This document shows positions 33,539 to 42,613 of a stretch of DNA of 64,000 nt, one piece after another. This DNA comes from Brevibacterium spongiae (GTDB lineage: Bacteria > Actinomycetota > Actinomycetes > Actinomycetales > Brevibacteriaceae). The translations under genes and the position numbers were made by a program. The stretch covers positions 868,001-932,000 of the forward strand of contig NZ_CP093443.1 of the NCBI RefSeq assembly GCF_026168515.1. Direction: 5' to 3'. Under the pieces are notes generated by a model. It was not told where the DNA came from, made no database searches, and saw only the letters and a program-made list of their open reading frames with translations. Each line of letters starts with the position of its first letter. Within the stretch, counting starts at the first letter, position 1.

Positions 33539-34398
33539 GCCGGACACGCACATCTCGCGGCACGGTCGTGGCCATCACCGGCGGGGCACGCGGTATCGGC
33601 AAGGCGATCGCCGCTCGCCTCACTGCCGCCGGAGCCCGAGTGGCCATCGGCGACCGCGACCTCGCGACCGTACGGGAAACCGGCGCCGAGCTCGGCGTGC
33701 ATGCCTATCCGCTCGACGTCACCGACTTCGACTCGTTCACGGACTTCCTCGACGACGTCCGCCGCGATCTCGGCCCCATCGACGTGCTCGTCAACAATGC
33801 CGGCATCATGTGGGTCGGAGGCTTCGACGAAGAACCGGAGTCGGCAGCTCGCGCGCAGGTCGAGGTCAACCTCCTCGGCGTCATCAACGGCATCAAGGCG
33901 GCCGCGCCTGCCATGCGTGAGGCCGGGCGCGGGCACCTCATCACGGTCGCCTCGGCGGCCTCGATCCTGCCCACCCCGGGGGAGGCGACGTACGCGGCGA
34001 CCAAGCACGGGGTGCTCGGCTACCTCAGGGCGGTGCGCGCGGAGATGCGCGGGGCCGGGGTCGACATCTCCGTGGTCATGCCCGTCGTCGTCGACACCGT
34101 CCTGGCCGCGGGAACCGGGACCGGGGCGGGCCCGCTGCTGCGTCCCGATGATGTTGCGGGTGCCGTCGTCGCGGCCGCGCATCGGCCCCGTTTCGAGATC
34201 ACTGTCCCCGGCTTCATCGGCCCGGTCACCCGAGTGGCCGGCCTGTTGCCGCAGCCGGTCAGGGACCGTGTCTTCGCAGCCATGGTCCCCGACCAGGTGG
34301 CGCAGGTGCGGGAGGACGCTCGGGCCGGCTACGAAAAGGCGGCGTTCACGACCTCCCGCGCTTCGCGGACAGAGGGCCAGGCCGCCTCGGCGGAATAG
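33535..34398 (+). CDS. Short-chain dehydrogenase/reductase, monooxygenase partner
   Basis: A 287-aa classical SDR. TGGARGIGKAIA binds the cofactor, NNAGI follows, and the catalytic Tyr-Lys pair is in TYAATKHGVLGY with Ser in VASAASI. NAD(P)-dependent oxidation or reduction of an alcohol or ketone is inferred. The ATGA overlap couples it to the monooxygenase, so they probably act in sequence on one substrate. The C-terminus ends in EGQAASAE; this tail is encoded by one copy of the interspersed motif (34382), directly before the stop. Confidence 0.88.
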   Translation: MSRTRTSRGTVVAITGGARGIGKAIAARLTAAGARVAIGDRDLATVRETGAELGVHAYPLDVTDFDSFTDFLDDVRRDLGPIDVLVNNAGIMWVGGFDEEPESAARAQVEVNLLGVINGIKAAAPAMREAGRGHLITVASAASILPTPGEATYAATKHGVLGYLRAVRAEMRGAGVDISVVMPVVVDTVLAAGTGTGAGPLLRPDDVAGAVVAAAHRPRFEITVPGFIGPVTRVAGLLPQPVRDRVFAAMVPDQVAQVREDARAGYEKAAFTTSRASRTEGQAASAE

Positions 34399-34470
34399 TC
34401 CTCCCCACGATTCCGTTGTGCGGAAGTGTGGGCCGTATGTGGCCCGAGCACTCGACGAATGGAGGAAAAT

Positions 34471-35436
34471 TTGACGTCACGGAAGCAGATCCCCGGTACC
34501 GACCTGTCCGTCTTCCCGATCAACCTCGGCACGAACACCTTCGGCTGGACGGCCGACGAAGCCGAATCCCACGCCGTCCTCGACGCCTTTGTCGCTGCGG
34601 GAGGAAATTTCCTCGACACCGCCGAGTCGTACCCGGCCTGGGTGCCCGGGAAGACCGGTCGCGAATCCGAGACCATCATCGGCACGTGGCTGGCCAGTCG
34701 TGACAACCGCGATGACGTCATCATCGCCACGAAGGTCGGCGATCACCCCGACCACAAAACCCAGGATCCCGCTTATATCCGCACCGCCATCGATGCCTCG
34801 CTCGAGCGGCTGCAGACCGATTACGTCGACCTCTACTATGCCCACCGTGACGATGAGGTGACCCCCATCGCCGAGGTGGCCCGCGTCTTCGATGAGATCG
34901 TGCGGTCCGGTAAGGCCACGCACATCGCCGTGTCGAACTATTCGCCGGCCCGCCTGGCCGCGTGGTTCGCCGCCTGCGAGGACGAAGGCCTGGTCAAGCC
35001 GGTCGCCATCCAGCCGCAGTACAGCCTCGTCTACCGCCACGAGTACGAGACCGATCTGCGCCCTGTAGCCGAGAAGCACGACCTGGCCGTGTTCTCCTAC
35101 TTCAGCCTCGCCGCCGGATTCCTCACCGGCAAATACCGCAGCGAGGCCGACCTCGAGGGCGCCGATCGCGGCGCAATGGTCCAGGGATATATGGGCGCCG
35201 AGGGCCTCAAGGCCGTCGATGATCTCGTGGCGATCGCGAAGTCCCATGAAGTGGCGCCGACGACCGTGGCGCTGTCGTGGCTGCTGGCCAAGGGAGTGAC
35301 GGCTCCGATCGCATCTGCCCGGACGCCCCAGCAGCTCGAAGCGCTCATGGCCGCACCCGAGCTCGAACTCAGCGCGGACGAGGTCGAGCGGCTCGATTCG
35401 GCCTCGGCACCGTTCGCCCAGGAAGACCCCTCCTAA
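34471..35436 (+). CDS. Aldo/keto reductase
   Basis: A 321-aa AKR-family NADPH oxidoreductase with the catalytic set Asp in GGNFLDTAESY, Tyr in the same block, Lys in IIATKVGDH and His in LYYAHRDDEV. It reduces aldehydes or ketones; the substrate is unknown. The TTG at 34471 was preferred over an ATG 12 nt earlier because GGAGG lies 5 nt upstream of the TTG and overlaps that ATG. It follows the SDR by 72 bp and may be read with it. The intergenic hairpin repeat starts 8 bp after its stop. Confidence 0.85.
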   Translation: MTSRKQIPGTDLSVFPINLGTNTFGWTADEAESHAVLDAFVAAGGNFLDTAESYPAWVPGKTGRESETIIGTWLASRDNRDDVIIATKVGDHPDHKTQDPAYIRTAIDASLERLQTDYVDLYYAHRDDEVTPIAEVARVFDEIVRSGKATHIAVSNYSPARLAAWFAACEDEGLVKPVAIQPQYSLVYRHEYETDLRPVAEKHDLAVFSYFSLAAGFLTGKYRSEADLEGADRGAMVQGYMGAEGLKAVDDLVAIAKSHEVAPTTVALSWLLAKGVTAPIASARTPQQLEALMAAPELELSADEVERLDSASAPFAQEDPS

Positions 35437-35443
35437 CCCATTA

Positions 35444-35499
35444 CTACCTGACGGGCCCCCAGCAACCCGGCGCCACGGTGCTGGGAGGCCGTCGGGTTG
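35444..35499. repeat. Intergenic hairpin repeat, copy 2
   Basis: CTACCTGACGGGCCCCCAGC pairs with GCTGGGAGGCCGTCGGGTTG (right arm) with a few mismatches. It sits between convergent aldo/keto reductase and ThrE-like genes. It is the most degenerate intact copy. Confidence 0.85.
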
Positions 35500-35511
35500 T
35501 TTGGGAGGGTC

Positions 35512-36747
35512 TCAGGCGACGATTTCGTCCTTGGGTTCGGCCGCATGGGCCAGCGCCGAGCCGATGACCGTGCCGATGGCGATCGTGAAGAACGTCGCCC
35601 CTGCCGCAAGCAGGCTGCCGGTGACTCCGGCACCATTGCCGAATTCGATCTGCGAGGCGTTGAGGAGCCCGAACGATCCGGGTGCGACGACGAGGAAGGC
35701 GGGCACGAAGCTGATCCGCCAGATCGGACCCCGCGGCAGGCGGGAGAGGACGACGGCCACCAACGAGGCGGTCAGGGCACCGGCGAGGCCGCCGATGGCG
35801 GCACCGAACTGGGCACCGATGCCCAACTGTGCGAGCGCCGCCGCACCGATGGTCAGGACGATCGGCACCGTGTGTTCGAGCGGGGTGTGCAGGTAGAGGA
35901 TGAGGCCGACGGTCGCGGCGGCCACTCCGAGGGCGGAGAGCCACCACGTCGAATCGGTCAGCTGGGAGTTCGCAAGCGCCTCGGCGCCTGTTCCGGTGAT
36001 CACGGCGGCACCCGCGACTCCGGCGATGAACATCGCCAGCTGCACGGTGGCGGAGACGAGCCGTGAGCTGCCGGCCGATAGGGCGCCGGCCGAGATCTCC
36101 GTGAGACCCGTGACCACAGCGCTGCCGGGCAGCAGCAGGGCGAGGGTGGCGACGATCGTGCGCAGCGGACTCTCGAGCCAATCGAGTCGGTAGCCGATCA
36201 GCATGAGGACGGCGACGATGAACGCCGAGGCGACCGGCAGCAGCGGGCCGAGGCTGGGATGCCTGGCGTTGAGCGCCAGGACGCCGGCGACGATGAGGGA
36301 GCCGAAGGCGGCGAAGGCGAGGTTGACCGGTCCCGGTTCGAGCAGCAGGCAGAGTCCGATGCCGATGGGCAGCGCCCCGAGGTAGGTCACCCACGCGGGC
36401 CATCGCGGGGCACTGGCGACGACCTCGGTGTCGATCATGCGTCGGGCTGCTTCGACGCCGAGGCGTCGGGATCGCAGAGCGTCGACGATGTCGAGCAGCT
36501 TCGCGGTCTGGTCGAACCGGAGATCAGGGCCGATGCGTTCGAACCGGGTGGGACTGCCGGGGCCGACGGTGAGGAACAGCCCCTTGGGCAGGGCGGCGAC
36601 ATTGATGGATTTCAATCCGACGGCGGGCGCCAGGCCGGTCAGGGCATCTTCGACGTCGACCGAGGAGATCCCGCCGGCGAGCAGCCCGGCCCCGATGGTC
36701 ACCAGCAGCTCCTGAGCGGGAACGGTCGTTTCGCTTGCCTCGTGCAC
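35512..36747 (-). CDS. ThrE-type threonine/serine exporter
   Basis: A 411-aa protein of the ThrE family (PF06738-type domain followed by a smaller ThrE_2-like domain). The hydrophilic N-terminus holds GGISSVDVEDALTGLAPAVG, typical of the exporter; about ten membrane helices follow. It would export threonine and serine, protecting against accumulation. GTG at 36747 was chosen because the family domain begins just after it (a GAGGGACT purine stretch is the possible Shine-Dalgarno); a longer reading runs back through a hairpin repeat. The gene lies between two hairpin repeats. Confidence 0.85.
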   Translation of the reverse strand: MHEASETTVPAQELLVTIGAGLLAGGISSVDVEDALTGLAPAVGLKSINVAALPKGLFLTVGPGSPTRFERIGPDLRFDQTAKLLDIVDALRSRRLGVEAARRMIDTEVVASAPRWPAWVTYLGALPIGIGLCLLLEPGPVNLAFAAFGSLIVAGVLALNARHPSLGPLLPVASAFIVAVLMLIGYRLDWLESPLRTIVATLALLLPGSAVVTGLTEISAGALSAGSSRLVSATVQLAMFIAGVAGAAVITGTGAEALANSQLTDSTWWLSALGVAAATVGLILYLHTPLEHTVPIVLTIGAAALAQLGIGAQFGAAIGGLAGALTASLVAVVLSRLPRGPIWRISFVPAFLVVAPGSFGLLNASQIEFGNGAGVTGSLLAAGATFFTIAIGTVIGSALAHAAEPKDEIVA

Positions 36748-36800
36748 TCCCAGTCCCTCTCGTCTGCAGATCGGCCGACGAAGTAGAAGATACCAGCCCC

Positions 36801-36862
36801 TTGCTACCCGACGGCGCCCCAGCAACCCGGCGCCACGGTGCTGGGGACCCGTCGGGTAGCAA
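36801..36862. repeat. Intergenic hairpin repeat, copy 3
   Basis: TTGCTACCCGACGGCGCCCC and the right arm GGGGACCCGTCGGGTAGCAA pair except at the variable GC block, where the compensating change is incomplete. It lies between the ThrE start and the GMC oxidoreductase stop, 9 bp from the latter. Confidence 0.9.
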
Positions 36863-36871
36863 ATGAGGGAG

Positions 36872-38512
36872 TCAGTGGGAGGCGGGAGCGGTGATGCCCT
36901 CCACACTCGAGCCGACGAGCGCGGCTGCGGCGCGTTCGGCGATCATGATCGTCGGAGCGTTCGTATTCCCCGTCGGCACCAACGGCATGATCGACGCATC
37001 GGCCAGGCGCAGGCCGGTCAGGCCACGGACCTCGAAGGTGCTCGGGTCGACGACCGCCTCGGCGTCCGTACCCATCCGGCAGGTCCCGGCCTGGTGGTGA
37101 TAGGTGACGACCGACCCGCGGACATAGTCCTCGAGATCCTCGTCGGCCACCTCGGGGCCGGGATAGATCTCCGTCGGCTGCCACGGTGACAGCGCTTCTG
37201 CCCGGCCGATCTCACGGCATTGCCTCACCGAGGCGACGAGCGCGTCGACATCGGCCTGCTCAGAGAGCACACGCGGATCGACGATGAGCGGATCCTGCGG
37301 ATTCGGTCCGCTGAGCCGCACCTCGCCGCGAGACTCCGGGCGCACCAGGCCGCCCTGCAAGGTGAAGGCTCCGCCGGGACCCGGACCGGTCTGTGCGGCA
37401 GGGGCGGCATCCTGGGCGTACATCGGTACGGAGAAGAACAGGGGCTGAGTGTCGGGCACCGGCACCTCGGGCCGGGACTTCGCGAAGAAGTGAACCTCCG
37501 CCGGTGCGACCTCGCCCATCGGCACTTCCCGGTCGCCGGTTGAGAAGACGACAGGCGAGAGCCAGTGATCTTGGAGATTCTTACCGACTCCCGGCAGGTC
37601 GTGGACCGAGTCGATCCCGACCTCGGCGAGCTCCGCGGCGGGACCGATGCCCGAGCGCAGGAGCAGTTCGGGAGACGCCAGAGCACCGGCGGAGAGGACG
37701 ACCTCAGCGGCGGACAAGGTGCCGACCCGACCGCGGAAATCGACCTCAAGACCGGTGACCGTCGTCCCGTCGAGGAGGAGCCGACGTGCGTGAGCCGAGG
37801 TGAGGATTGTGAGATTGCCATCGCCGAGGCGGGGCTTGAGGTAGGCGCGCCATGTGTTCAGTCGTTTGCCGTCGCGGACGTTGAGCTGGATCCGTCCGAC
37901 GCCTTCGACGCTGCCGGAATTGTAGTCCTCGTTGACGGGCACACCGGTCTGTTCGGCGGCTGTGAACATGTCCTCCTGCAGGGGATTGCGTTCGTAGCCG
38001 ACACGCACATCCATCGGCCCGCCGGTGCCCCGACCTGCAGTGATCTCCCCGTCATAGTTCTCGATCGCTTCGAAAACGGGGAGGACATCGTCCCATGACC
38101 ATCCCGGGCATCCGGCCTCGACCCACTGCTCGTAGTCCCACGCGTCGCCGCGGACCCAGATGACGGCATTGAGCGCATTCGAGCCGCCGAGCACCTTGCC
38201 GCGCGGCAGATGAATGCGACGGTCCATCGCCGCTGGCTGCGGGGGAGTGTAGTAGTCCCAGTCCTGGGCCGAGTGCCAGATCAGGCCGAGGTTGTTGAGA
38301 TGGTCGATGTTCGGATTGGTCTCGTCCTCACCGGCCTCAACGAGGCAGACCTTCTTGCCGGCGTCGAGGAGGCGGCGGGTGAGCACGCACCCGGCCGAGC
38401 CCGCGCCGACGACGATGTAGTCGAATCGCTCGGTCGGGAACTTCGTGGGAAACGTATCCGGGTGGTCTGCGGTGTTCGAGGCCACGGTGCCTGCTTCATG
38501 CTCAGTAGTCAT
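36872..38512 (-). CDS. GMC-family FAD oxidoreductase (choline-dehydrogenase-like)
   Basis: A 546-aa GMC oxidoreductase. VVGAGSAGCVL begins the FAD-binding fold, LPRGKVLGGSNALN is the first family signature, and YHHQAGTCRMG with its His and NTNAPTIMIAERAA belong to the C-terminal active site. It oxidises an alcohol, giving an aldehyde. ATG at 38512 is supported by TAGCCT 6 nt upstream (leaderless); a GTG at 38518 would start directly at that promoter. It lies downstream of the amine oxidase on the same strand with a hairpin repeat between, so a shared transcript is possible but attenuated. Confidence 0.88.
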   Translation of the reverse strand: MTTEHEAGTVASNTADHPDTFPTKFPTERFDYIVVGAGSAGCVLTRRLLDAGKKVCLVEAGEDETNPNIDHLNNLGLIWHSAQDWDYYTPPQPAAMDRRIHLPRGKVLGGSNALNAVIWVRGDAWDYEQWVEAGCPGWSWDDVLPVFEAIENYDGEITAGRGTGGPMDVRVGYERNPLQEDMFTAAEQTGVPVNEDYNSGSVEGVGRIQLNVRDGKRLNTWRAYLKPRLGDGNLTILTSAHARRLLLDGTTVTGLEVDFRGRVGTLSAAEVVLSAGALASPELLLRSGIGPAAELAEVGIDSVHDLPGVGKNLQDHWLSPVVFSTGDREVPMGEVAPAEVHFFAKSRPEVPVPDTQPLFFSVPMYAQDAAPAAQTGPGPGGAFTLQGGLVRPESRGEVRLSGPNPQDPLIVDPRVLSEQADVDALVASVRQCREIGRAEALSPWQPTEIYPGPEVADEDLEDYVRGSVVTYHHQAGTCRMGTDAEAVVDPSTFEVRGLTGLRLADASIMPLVPTGNTNAPTIMIAERAAAALVGSSVEGITAPASH

Positions 38513-38637
38513 GGCCACAGGCTAGTGACGCCGGTCACTATGGCGGAATGGGGGCGGTTGAGGTGTGCACGATTCGGCAAGCCGTCGCTGACGGTTGTGC
38601 GCGCATCGTCAATTCCGTGCCTGCTCAAGCCCTCCGT

Positions 38638-38695
38638 GCTACCCGACGGGTCCCCAGCAACCCCTCGCCGGGTTGCTGGGGACCCGTCAAGTAGC
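38638..38695. repeat. Intergenic hairpin repeat, copy 4
   Basis: GCTACCCGACGGGTCCCCAG and the right arm CTGGGGACCCGTCAAGTAGC pair over most of the stem, and the apical GGG/CCC of the loop region is conserved. It is in the gap between the amine oxidase stop and the GMC start. Confidence 0.9.
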
Positions 38696-38706
38696 AAATG
38701 GGGAGG

Positions 38707-40644
38707 TTAGGAGTCGCAGCAGGTGCTGCCGGACTCCGGCGCCGGGACGTCGAGGACGGGGGAGCGGTCGAAGAAGCCCTCGGGGCGCAGCTTGAAGCCG
38801 ACGGTGTCGACGGGCATGATCGGCCAGTCCTCGACCCGCGGGAAGTGAGTGAGCCCGAAGCTGTGCCAGACCACGATGTCCTCACCATCGACGTTCCGGT
38901 CCGCGGCGGTCCATGCCGGCAGCCCCGCATGCCCGGCATGCTGGTTCGGGAAATCACCGGTCGGATAGCGTTCGTCCTCGTGATACTGCGACACCCACAG
39001 CGCCTTCGACGCGAATGTCGCGCGGCGATGGATCGACGAATCCTCATCCGCCAGCAGGGTCGGCAGGCCCATCGGATGCAGTTTGTAACCGACAGGTTCG
39101 CCGAGGCGGTTGACCGACTCCGGATTCGTCACCACCCAGGTCCGAGCCTTCGACTGGTCCGCATCACGCTGCGCCTCGAGCTCCGAACCCAGGACGGTGC
39201 GGGACCGGCTGAAGGCATTGCCGCGCGGATTGTCGTCCGAGACCGGGAGCCTGACGACGTCCTCCTCCTCGACCCGGCACTTGCCGCCGTCGAGGGCGAA
39301 GTCGAGTCGGGCACCGAAGAGGTGCTGGTGGAACGGTGCGCCGAGGCCGGGCGCGATCTCCGAGGCGAAATCCGTCGACCCATTCGGCAGCGCGGAAGTG
39401 AAGACGACACCGGTGGCCTTGGCCTCGAACTCGATCGTGCCGTCGAGGTAGAGATACCAGTAGAAGCCGTAGTCGTAGTTGCCGACCGTAGTGAAGAACG
39501 AGACGACGAAGCGACGGTTGCGGCGAGTGTAGGCCACCCCCGACCACAGGTCCGAATGCTTGGCCAGGATCGAGGCGTCCTCCTCGTGCATGCAGATGCC
39601 GTTCTTGATCTGCCGGGGTTCGCCGAGGTTGTTCGCCACCCAGGGGGAGAGGTAGGTGATGTCGCCGAGACAGTCACACCCGAGCTCGAGCGAGTTCGCC
39701 CACTGCCCGACGAGATATTCTCCGGTGTCGAAGTAGTTCTGCCACGACCGCACCGGGGAGGGGTCGCCGTAGGGAACGACCATCTCCGCGATAGCTGCCC
39801 GGTCGAGGATCGTGCGACGGCGCTCGCCGTCATCGAAAGCGATATTGTGCAGCACGAGGCCTTCGCGCATGTCGAAGCCGACATCGAAGGACCATTTCTC
39901 CCATTCGATGTGGTTGCCCTCGGTGACCGTGAAGCTCGGGCCCTCCGGCTGCGTGATCGAGATCGGCTTCTGCGTGGTCCGCACAGGACCGGTGAGCTCC
40001 GGGTCCGTGTAGTTCCCGTGTTCGGCAGGCACCGGGACGACCTCGAGGTCGAGGATCTGGTCGACGGTCTTGTTCGTGACGTCGACATAGGCGACGAGTC
40101 CGTCGATCGGGTGCGCCCACGCAGAATCAGCCTCGTGCTGCTGGTGGAAGGCCAGGCCGCGCAGGATCCTGCGGCCCTTCTCCTCCGGGTATTCGAAGAC
40201 ACCGGCCGACAGCGGTGCCACTCGCACCTCTTCGACGGGCAGCCCGCGCTTCTCGAGGCTGGCCAGCCATGTCGGATCGGAAGCGAGGACCTCCTCGACG
40301 ACCTCGAACTCCTCTTCCATGACAGGGAACTCGCCCATCTCGGTCGAGTCCACCTCGGTGACGGTCTCGACCGACTCACGGGTGACCGAGACGATGATGT
40401 CGCGGGCCGTGCCGGCGGTCTTGTCGAGGATGAAGGCACGGAAACGGCGGTCCACCTCGGCGGCGGTCCGATCTGTGCCGCGCACGGGGTCGAGCAGGCC
40501 GACATAGGCCATGCGGGCTGTGTCGGGGAAGTGCCCGGCCGAGCGCAGCACCGAGGTGACGCCTGCGATCTCGGTTTCGGTGGGCAGGGTGAAAGGGGTG
40601 GCTGAGGTCGCCTCGGCGACGGCAGCGGAGGAATGGCAGGACAT
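38707..40644 (-). CDS. Copper-containing primary amine oxidase
   Basis: This 645-aa copper/topaquinone amine oxidase turns primary amines into aldehydes, ammonia and hydrogen peroxide. The Tyr that becomes topaquinone is in [10 protein letters not shown] (about residue 390); copper ligands are in [13 protein letters not shown] and [12 protein letters not shown]; the base Asp is in [12 protein letters not shown]-terminal N2/N3-like domains come first. The ATG at 40644 has AAAGG 6 nt upstream; the frame further upstream would start TTG without such support. Its neighbours (permease, aldehyde dehydrogenase, two regulators) fit an amine pathway. Tyramine or phenylethylamine are likely substrates, by family only. 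Confidence 0.93.
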   Translation of the reverse strand: MSCHSSAAVAEATSATPFTLPTETEIAGVTSVLRSAGHFPDTARMAYVGLLDPVRGTDRTAAEVDRRFRAFILDKTAGTARDIIVSVTRESVETVTEVDSTEMGEFPVMEEEFEVVEEVLASDPTWLASLEKRGLPVEEVRVAPLSAGVFEYPEEKGRRILRGLAFHQQHEADSAWAHPIDGLVAYVDVTNKTVDQILDLEVVPVPAEHGNYTDPELTGPVRTTQKPISITQPEGPSFTVTEGNHIEWEKWSFDVGFDMREGLVLHNIAFDDGERRRTILDRAAIAEMVVPYGDPSPVRSWQNYFDTGEYLVGQWANSLELGCDCLGDITYLSPWVANNLGEPRQIKNGICMHEEDASILAKHSDLWSGVAYTRRNRRFVVSFFTTVGNYDYGFYWYLYLDGTIEFEAKATGVVFTSALPNGSTDFASEIAPGLGAPFHQHLFGARLDFALDGGKCRVEEEDVVRLPVSDDNPRGNAFSRSRTVLGSELEAQRDADQSKARTWVVTNPESVNRLGEPVGYKLHPMGLPTLLADEDSSIHRRATFASKALWVSQYHEDERYPTGDFPNQHAGHAGLPAWTAADRNVDGEDIVVWHSFGLTHFPRVEDWPIMPVDTVGFKLRPEGFFDRSPVLDVPAPESGSTCCDS

Positions 40645-40690
40645 TATGCACCTTTGCAATCTGGGCCTGTGGGCTGAGTCACGCTAAAAT

Positions 40691-40702
40691 CTACACTTGT
40701 AG
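40691..40702. promoter_or_regulatory. Candidate operator between amine oxidase and TetR genes
   Basis: CTACACTTGTAG has 5-bp arms with a 2-bp spacer in an AT-rich stretch of the 100-bp divergent gap. By position it could bind the TetR protein encoded just to the right. The arms are short. Confidence 0.45.
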
Positions 40703-40744
40703 GAAATAAAGTCAAGACCCGAATTGCACCGCTGCGGAGGAATC

Positions 40745-41341
40745 ATGCCCAAGATCGTCGACCATGATCAGCGTCGTCGGGACCTCGTGCAGGCGACGCT
40801 GCGCCTGATCGCGCGGCAAGGGCTCGACGGGGCGACGATGCGCGATATCGCCACCGAAGCCGGCTTCGCCAACGGGGTCGTCAAGACGTATTTCGGCTCG
40901 AAGGCGGACCTCCTCGCGGCCACCTACCTATTCGTCTTCGAGGCCACGAACTCCCGGGTGACGATTTCGACGCAGGGGCAGCGCGGACTCGGCGCTCTGC
41001 GCGCCTTCGCCCACGAGGTGCTCCCGGTGACGCCGCAGCTGCGCGACGAAGCCCGCGTTGTTCTGTCCTACCTCGCCGAGGTGGCCCAGAACCCCGAGCA
41101 TGCCCGCGCGACCGCCGAGACCATGGAGCTGTGGCGGACGTGGATCGTCGCGTGGCTGGAACAGGCCCGTACGGACGGTGAGCTGCGCGGCGAGGCGGAC
41201 ATCGAGTCCGAAACGGAAGTCCTCCTCACCTACCTGCTCGGGGCGCAGACCACAGCGATCATCGGCGGACGCGGATTCGACTTCGACGGGTTCCGGGCCC
41301 AGCTCGACTATGTCATCGGTCGGCTGGGACGGCAGAGCTGA
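40745..41341 (+). CDS. TetR-family regulator of the amine locus
   Basis: A 198-aa TetR-type regulator, MPKIVDHDQRRRDLVQATLR with the helix-turn-helix in IATEAGFANGVVKTYFGSKA. It diverges from the copper amine oxidase, 100 bp away, and probably controls that gene. The ATG at 40745 has GGAGGAATC as Shine-Dalgarno 6 nt upstream. The ligand-binding half has no recognised specificity. BetI-like regulators have a similar start, so amine or aldehyde sensing is a plausible inference. Confidence 0.85.
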   Translation: MPKIVDHDQRRRDLVQATLRLIARQGLDGATMRDIATEAGFANGVVKTYFGSKADLLAATYLFVFEATNSRVTISTQGQRGLGALRAFAHEVLPVTPQLRDEARVVLSYLAEVAQNPEHARATAETMELWRTWIVAWLEQARTDGELRGEADIESETEVLLTYLLGAQTTAIIGGRGFDFDGFRAQLDYVIGRLGRQS

Positions 41342-41513
41342 CCCAGGGCCGCCGCAGCGGCAAGGTGGGGCCGGAGGCCACCGGGTCGTCGGTAAGCGAC
41401 CGAATGGTCGGTAATCTGGCTCAGGGTCGTGACTGCCCCGCCGGTTGGGGATAGAGTGACCGGACAACACGCCTTCGACGAAGCGGTCGGGGCCGAGCGA
41501 TCTAAGGACGACG

Positions 41514-42476
41514 ATGTTGCTTGAAGACACCGCGAACGACTTCGACGGCTGGCAGAGCCTGGTCTCGGACTCGTTCGTCCCCCTCGACACCGAGCCTCAG
41601 CGCCGCGGCGGATTCCAGGGGCGCATCAGCGCGCGTGACTACGACTCCGTGGTGATGTCGCAGATCAATGCGAACCCGCATGCCGTCCTGCGCACTCCCG
41701 AGTTGATCGCCCGTGCCCGATCGGGGGCGCACGACTGCTCTGCCGGGACGAACTACTTCAAGGTCTCGCTGCAGCTCGACGGACACGGCCTGCTCATCCA
41801 GGACGGGCGCGAGGTCGCCCTGGCGCCCGGAACCCTGGCCATCTACGATACGTCCCGCCCGTACACGCTCAGCTTCGATTCGAACTTCTCGTCCTACGTC
41901 ATGATGTTCCCGCAGTCGCGGGTCAACCTGCCCGCCGGAACCGTCGGCCAGCTCACGGCCACTCCGATCGGCACCGACCACCAGCTCGGCGCGGTCGTCG
42001 CTCAGGTCATCTCCCAGGCCGGGGCCATGCTGCCGACCCTCAATCGGGCGACCGGGGTGCGGCTGGCCGGAAACGTCGTCGACCTGCTCACCACGGTGAT
42101 GGCCGACGAACTCTCGGCGGCCGGAGGTGATGTTGATGAGCGGCAGCGCCTGTGGGCCGAGATCACGAGCTTCATCGACGCGCATCTCTCCGACCCGCAG
42201 CTCAGCCCGTCGACCATCGCGGCCGCCCACTTCATCTCGGTGCGCACCCTGCATCAGATCTTCGAAGGCAGCGGGGAGACCGTGGCCGGGGAGATCCGGC
42301 GCCGCCGCATCGAGAAATGCCGACTCGACCTCGCCGACCCCGGACAGCGTCAGATTCCGGTGGCCGCCATCGGCGCCCGCTGGGGGCTGAGCGATCCCGC
42401 GCACTTCTCCCGCCTCTTTCGCAGCGCAGTCGGTCAGCCGCCCGCCGGATATCGCCGCAGCGCCCAGTCCGACTGA
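41514..42476 (+). CDS. AraC-family regulator (FeaR-like)
   Basis: A 320-aa AraC-type activator. The N-terminal half has a cupin-like AraC-binding segment (YFKVSLQLDGHGLLIQDGRE, then VALAPGTLAIYDTSRPYTL) and the C-terminal half two helix-turn-helices (AAHFISVRTLHQIFEGSGET and AAIGARWGLSDPAHFSRLFR). FeaR, the activator of phenylethylamine utilisation in E. coli, has this organisation, so it likely activates the permease and aldehyde dehydrogenase after it. A GGACGACG purine stretch precedes the ATG at 41514. Orientation matches the downstream genes. Confidence 0.87.
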   Translation: MLLEDTANDFDGWQSLVSDSFVPLDTEPQRRGGFQGRISARDYDSVVMSQINANPHAVLRTPELIARARSGAHDCSAGTNYFKVSLQLDGHGLLIQDGREVALAPGTLAIYDTSRPYTLSFDSNFSSYVMMFPQSRVNLPAGTVGQLTATPIGTDHQLGAVVAQVISQAGAMLPTLNRATGVRLAGNVVDLLTTVMADELSAAGGDVDERQRLWAEITSFIDAHLSDPQLSPSTIAAAHFISVRTLHQIFEGSGETVAGEIRRRRIEKCRLDLADPGQRQIPVAAIGARWGLSDPAHFSRLFRSAVGQPPAGYRRSAQSD

Positions 42477-42613
42477 CGGGGTTCGGCCGCGCGGGCCCGA
42501 GTCGGCCTGCCCCGGATGCGCGAATCGTCAAGAACTCTGCCTGCAAAGCCAAGACGCGGCAGGCCTCCGGCGATCACACTTGCAGTATTCCCTCTTACTG
42601 TTAGGTGGATCAC

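Noticed and set aside
38698..40605. Very long open frame opposite the copper amine oxidase (also frames opposite the FAD enzyme, the amine-locus ALDH and the ABC half-transporter)
   Set aside because: They are antisense shadows of genes with intact family motifs; high GC removes stops from the opposite strand. Their translations are Arg/Gly/Asp-rich without motifs.
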